Assembly: GCA_024641835.1 (NCBI GenBank)
Contig: JAHECH010000013.1
Span: forward strand, 1 to 16,740
Length of the DNA: 16,740 nucleotides
Source: Deltaproteobacteria bacterium
GTDB lineage: Bacteria; Desulfobacterota; DSM-4660; Desulfatiglandales; HGW-15
Reading direction: 5' to 3'
Under the pieces are notes generated by a model. That model searched no databases. It worked only from the letters and a program-made list of their open reading frames with translations, and was not told where the DNA came from. The position numbers and the translations under genes are program-made. Below are positions 14,812-16,740 of the stretch, piece by piece (within the stretch, counting starts at the first letter, position 1; every line of letters begins with the position of its first letter).

Positions 14812-16077
14812 ATGAAAGAAACACCCAATAGCAACGACGCCGTCTGGTACTTTTACGATTTATTGCGGGTGAGAGTTCTCGACCATGAGCGCAACCAGCT
14901 CGGCCGCGTCGCCGACCTGGTTGCCGACCTGCAGGAGCATGATCCACCCATCACCGGCCTTATCATTGCCGGCCTGGACAAGAGTCTTCAACATTTACCC
15001 TGGAGCTGGGTGGAAGAATTGCTTCCAGGTACCCTCAGGCTTCGGCTGGGAGCCAAAGAAGCGCTGAACCCCATCATCAGCCTACCCGGTGAAATCCTCC
15101 TTCGCAAGGGGTTGCTCGATAAGCAAATTGTCGATACGGGCGGTGCGAAAGTAGTTAGAGTAAATGACCTGCAGCTTCGCCAACGCAATGGCTCCCTGCT
15201 CCTTTCAAAAGTTGATGTGGGGGTGAGAGGGCTTTTGCGCCGCTTGAGATTGCTGCGCGCCGTCGGAGCCATCATCAGATGGCTTTTCGACTATACATTG
15301 CCTGAAAAACTCATTGCCTGGCGCCTGGTTCAGTCCGTGGTTTCTTCTGACATTCTGAAACTCAAATTTTCCCAGGCTCGCTTAGCCCGCCTGCATCCGG
15401 CTGATCTAGCCGATATTATTGAAGATCTTGACCGGCCGGAACGGGATAGGATGTTTAGAGCCCTCGATATCGACTTGGCTGCCGAAGTCCTTGAAGAAGC
15501 TGATCCCAAGGTTCAGGTGCAGTTGATCCAGCACCTGCCAGCGGAAGAGGCCTCGGACGTGCTCGAACAGATGTCTCCCAGTGAGGCGACAGACCTCCTG
15601 CAGGAGCTAGAGGAACCCCACGCGCAGACACTCCTCAAGGAAATGGTGCCCGACGCAGCCGAAGACGTCCGCTCCCTGCTCGTGCACGATGAGGAGACAG
15701 CCGGCGGAATGATGACCACGAGCTTTTTCTCACAACCTCCCAACGTAACCGTTACGCAGGCCCTTGAGGCATTGCGCAGGGAGGCGAGTGACCTTGACCT
15801 GATGTATTATACTTATGTGGAGGATCAATATGGTCACCTGCTGGGTGTTCTCAATCTTCGTGAATTGCTCACCAGCGCTCCAGATGCACCTCTCGAAGCG
15901 ATCATGGAAAAAAGAGTCGTTTCCGCCGGTCTTGAAGACGGGAAAAGCGACATCGCGGATATTTTCGCTAAGTATGGGCTTAGAGCCATTCCGGTCCTTG
16001 ACGCAGAGGGAAGGATTCATGGAGTGATTCGCTTCAAGGCATTGCTCGATGCTGTGGCGCCTTATCTCCGGAGATAG
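14812..16077 (+). CDS. Soluble PRC-barrel / MgtE_N / CBS-domain protein (metal sensor-like)
   Basis: The 421-residue protein carries the cytoplasmic sensory half of an MgtE magnesium channel without its membrane half. Residues 13-140 look like two PRC-barrel units (LLRVRVLDHERNQLGRVADL, then GAKVVRVNDLQLRQRNGSLL). Residues 192-295 are an MgtE_N superhelix, beginning LHPADLADIIEDL and repeating HLPAEEASDVLEQMSPSEATDLL. Residues 296-420 are a CBS pair, with ETAGGMMTTSF opening the first and LRAIPVLDAEGRIHGVI in the second. In MgtE these domains bind Mg2+ and gate the pore; here they probably regulate the transporter encoded 50 bases downstream. No membrane helix is seen. The ATG has only a distant GAGG (twelve bases), and no other start fits. 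It could equally respond to Mn2+ or a nucleotide. Confidence 0.9.
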   Translation: MKETPNSNDAVWYFYDLLRVRVLDHERNQLGRVADLVADLQEHDPPITGLIIAGLDKSLQHLPWSWVEELLPGTLRLRLGAKEALNPIISLPGEILLRKGLLDKQIVDTGGAKVVRVNDLQLRQRNGSLLLSKVDVGVRGLLRRLRLLRAVGAIIRWLFDYTLPEKLIAWRLVQSVVSSDILKLKFSQARLARLHPADLADIIEDLDRPERDRMFRALDIDLAAEVLEEADPKVQVQLIQHLPAEEASDVLEQMSPSEATDLLQELEEPHAQTLLKEMVPDAAEDVRSLLVHDEETAGGMMTTSFFSQPPNVTVTQALEALRREASDLDLMYYTYVEDQYGHLLGVLNLRELLTSAPDAPLEAIMEKRVVSAGLEDGKSDIADIFAKYGLRAIPVLDAEGRIHGVIRFKALLDAVAPYLRR

Positions 16078-16112
16078 CGTCATCGATTTGCAGGGAATGA
16101 AGACCCTGATTT

Positions 16113-16119
16113 GGGAGGA
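16113..16119 (+). promoter_or_regulatory. Ribosome binding site that reveals a TTG start
   Basis: GGGAGGA lies eight bases before TTG at 16128. The in-frame upstream stop is at 16107-16109 and the first in-frame ATG falls after the first membrane helix, so this site decides the start of the transporter. Confidence 0.7.
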
Positions 16120-16127
16120 TCCCTCTT

Positions 16128-16740
16128 TTGTCTTCAAACACCGCCCCATTACCCACTCCGAGCCTTCAAGGGCCCCGACCGGACCTGGGTCCACGGCAGA
16201 GCTACTGGCGGCACCTGGCGCTGATTCTGGCGGTGGTTGGTCCGGGTATCATCACCTCCAATGTTGACAACGATGCCGGTGGCATCACGACCTATTCCCT
16301 TGCAGGGGCCGAATTCGGTCTCAAGCTCTTATGGTGCATGATTCCGATCACGGGTGCGCTCATTCTGATTCAAGAGATGAGCGCCCGCATGGGGGTCGTT
16401 TCAGGAAAGGGACTTGCTGCGCTTATCCGGGAGAGGTTCGGCGCTGCGGTGACGTTCTACCTCATGGTTGGCATCGTGCTGACCAATTTGGCCAACACCG
16501 TGGCGGAGTTTGCTGGGGTGGTGGCTGCCATGGAGTTGTTCAGTATCCCAAGGTATGTTTCCGCGCCTCTCTCTGCCTTCGTGGTCTGGTTCATGGTGGT
16601 CAAAGGATCCTACAAATCCGTAGAAAAGGTATTTCTCGGAGCCTGCGTCTTCTATTTTGCCTACGTCATCTCCGGCTTCTTATCAAAGCCTGACTGGACC
16701 GCCGTTTCTCGCGAACTCTTAACTCCTCGCCTCGATCTGT
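16128..16740 (+). CDS. NRAMP-like divalent metal transporter (partial, runs off the end)
   Basis: The frame opens at TTG 16128 and stays open to the last base, giving 204 residues of a protein normally over 400 long. The N-terminus is Pro-rich, then helix 1 holds AVVGPGIITSNVDNDAGGIT at 36-55. This aligns with the GPG...DPGN metal-binding helix of NRAMP proteins: Asp49 is kept but Pro becomes Ala50 and Asn becomes Gly52. GAEFGLKLLW at 60-69 and the following helices (IPITGALILIQEMSARMGVVSGKGL, then VGIVLTNLANTVAEFAGV) match the NRAMP fold. NRAMP proteins are proton-driven Mn2+/Fe2+ importers; the DAGG variant may differ in metal choice, for example Mg2+. It is probably co-transcribed with the CBS protein. 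The unusual start and the missing 3' end are the main uncertainties. Confidence 0.88.
   Translation, partial: MSSNTAPLPTPSLQGPRPDLGPRQSYWRHLALILAVVGPGIITSNVDNDAGGITTYSLAGAEFGLKLLWCMIPITGALILIQEMSARMGVVSGKGLAALIRERFGAAVTFYLMVGIVLTNLANTVAEFAGVVAAMELFSIPRYVSAPLSAFVVWFMVVKGSYKSVEKVFLGACVFYFAYVISGFLSKPDWTAVSRELLTPRLDL

Noticed and set aside
14642..14947. Minus-strand 101-codon frame across the start of the PRC/MgtE_N/CBS gene
   Set aside because: It overlaps the N-terminus of a well-supported gene, and its basic, low-information sequence resembles no protein family.
16078..16330. Apparent frameshift at the start of the NRAMP-like gene
   Set aside because: No ATG-started frame covers helix 1, but one continuous frame runs from TTG 16128, with a good ribosome site, to the window end, so no frameshift is needed.

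Overview
The window looks like chromosomal DNA of an anaerobic Desulfobacterota-type (former Deltaproteobacteria) bacterium. This is an inference from gene content: a full-length DnaE with an intact PHP domain, a ferredoxin-type DUF362 protein, a GldA/GldF/GldG-type ABC system next to a DUF4340 protein, a YqeB-family selenium/molybdenum hydroxylase accessory protein, and intergenic inverted-repeat elements whose arms resemble repeats I associate with that phylum. I cannot assign a genus. No rRNA, tRNA, CRISPR array, phage gene or transposase gene is visible.

Layout. Bases 1-68 hold the 5' end of a minus-strand gene that leaves the window. A leader with a possible promoter precedes dnaE (346-3867), which overlaps a Nudix hydrolase gene. 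Two minus-strand genes follow, facing the Nudix gene: a secreted rhodanese-fold protein without the catalytic cysteine, then a 63-residue HTH-like protein. The roughly 740-base gap at 5225-5960 contains a 316-base inverted-repeat element full of nested hairpins, a near-consensus promoter and a second, shorter inverted repeat just before the DUF362 gene.

Bases 7155-12419 form one tight operon: a small single-pass membrane protein, an ABC ATPase, an ABC permease, a GldG-like auxiliary protein, a DUF4340 protein and YqeB. All junctions overlap by 4 bases or abut. The first five probably form one envelope complex of unknown substrate; YqeB joins the operon without an obvious partner. Next come a protein built from two copies of a Cys-containing module ending CQLGxF (12616-13050) and a threonine ammonia-lyase with an ACT domain (13099-14310).

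The 501-base gap before 14812 carries a third inverted-repeat element (14398-14625) whose arms and core resemble those of the element at 5806-5900. The window ends with a soluble PRC/MgtE_N/CBS protein followed by an NRAMP-like metal transporter. The transporter is easily missed because it starts with TTG and runs off the end. The two probably form a metal sensor-transporter pair.

The best leads are the related inverted-repeat elements, the two-module CQLGxF protein, the Cys-less secreted rhodanese, the six-gene GldAFG-type operon, and the MgtE-like sensor paired with an NRAMP protein carrying DAGG instead of DPGN.
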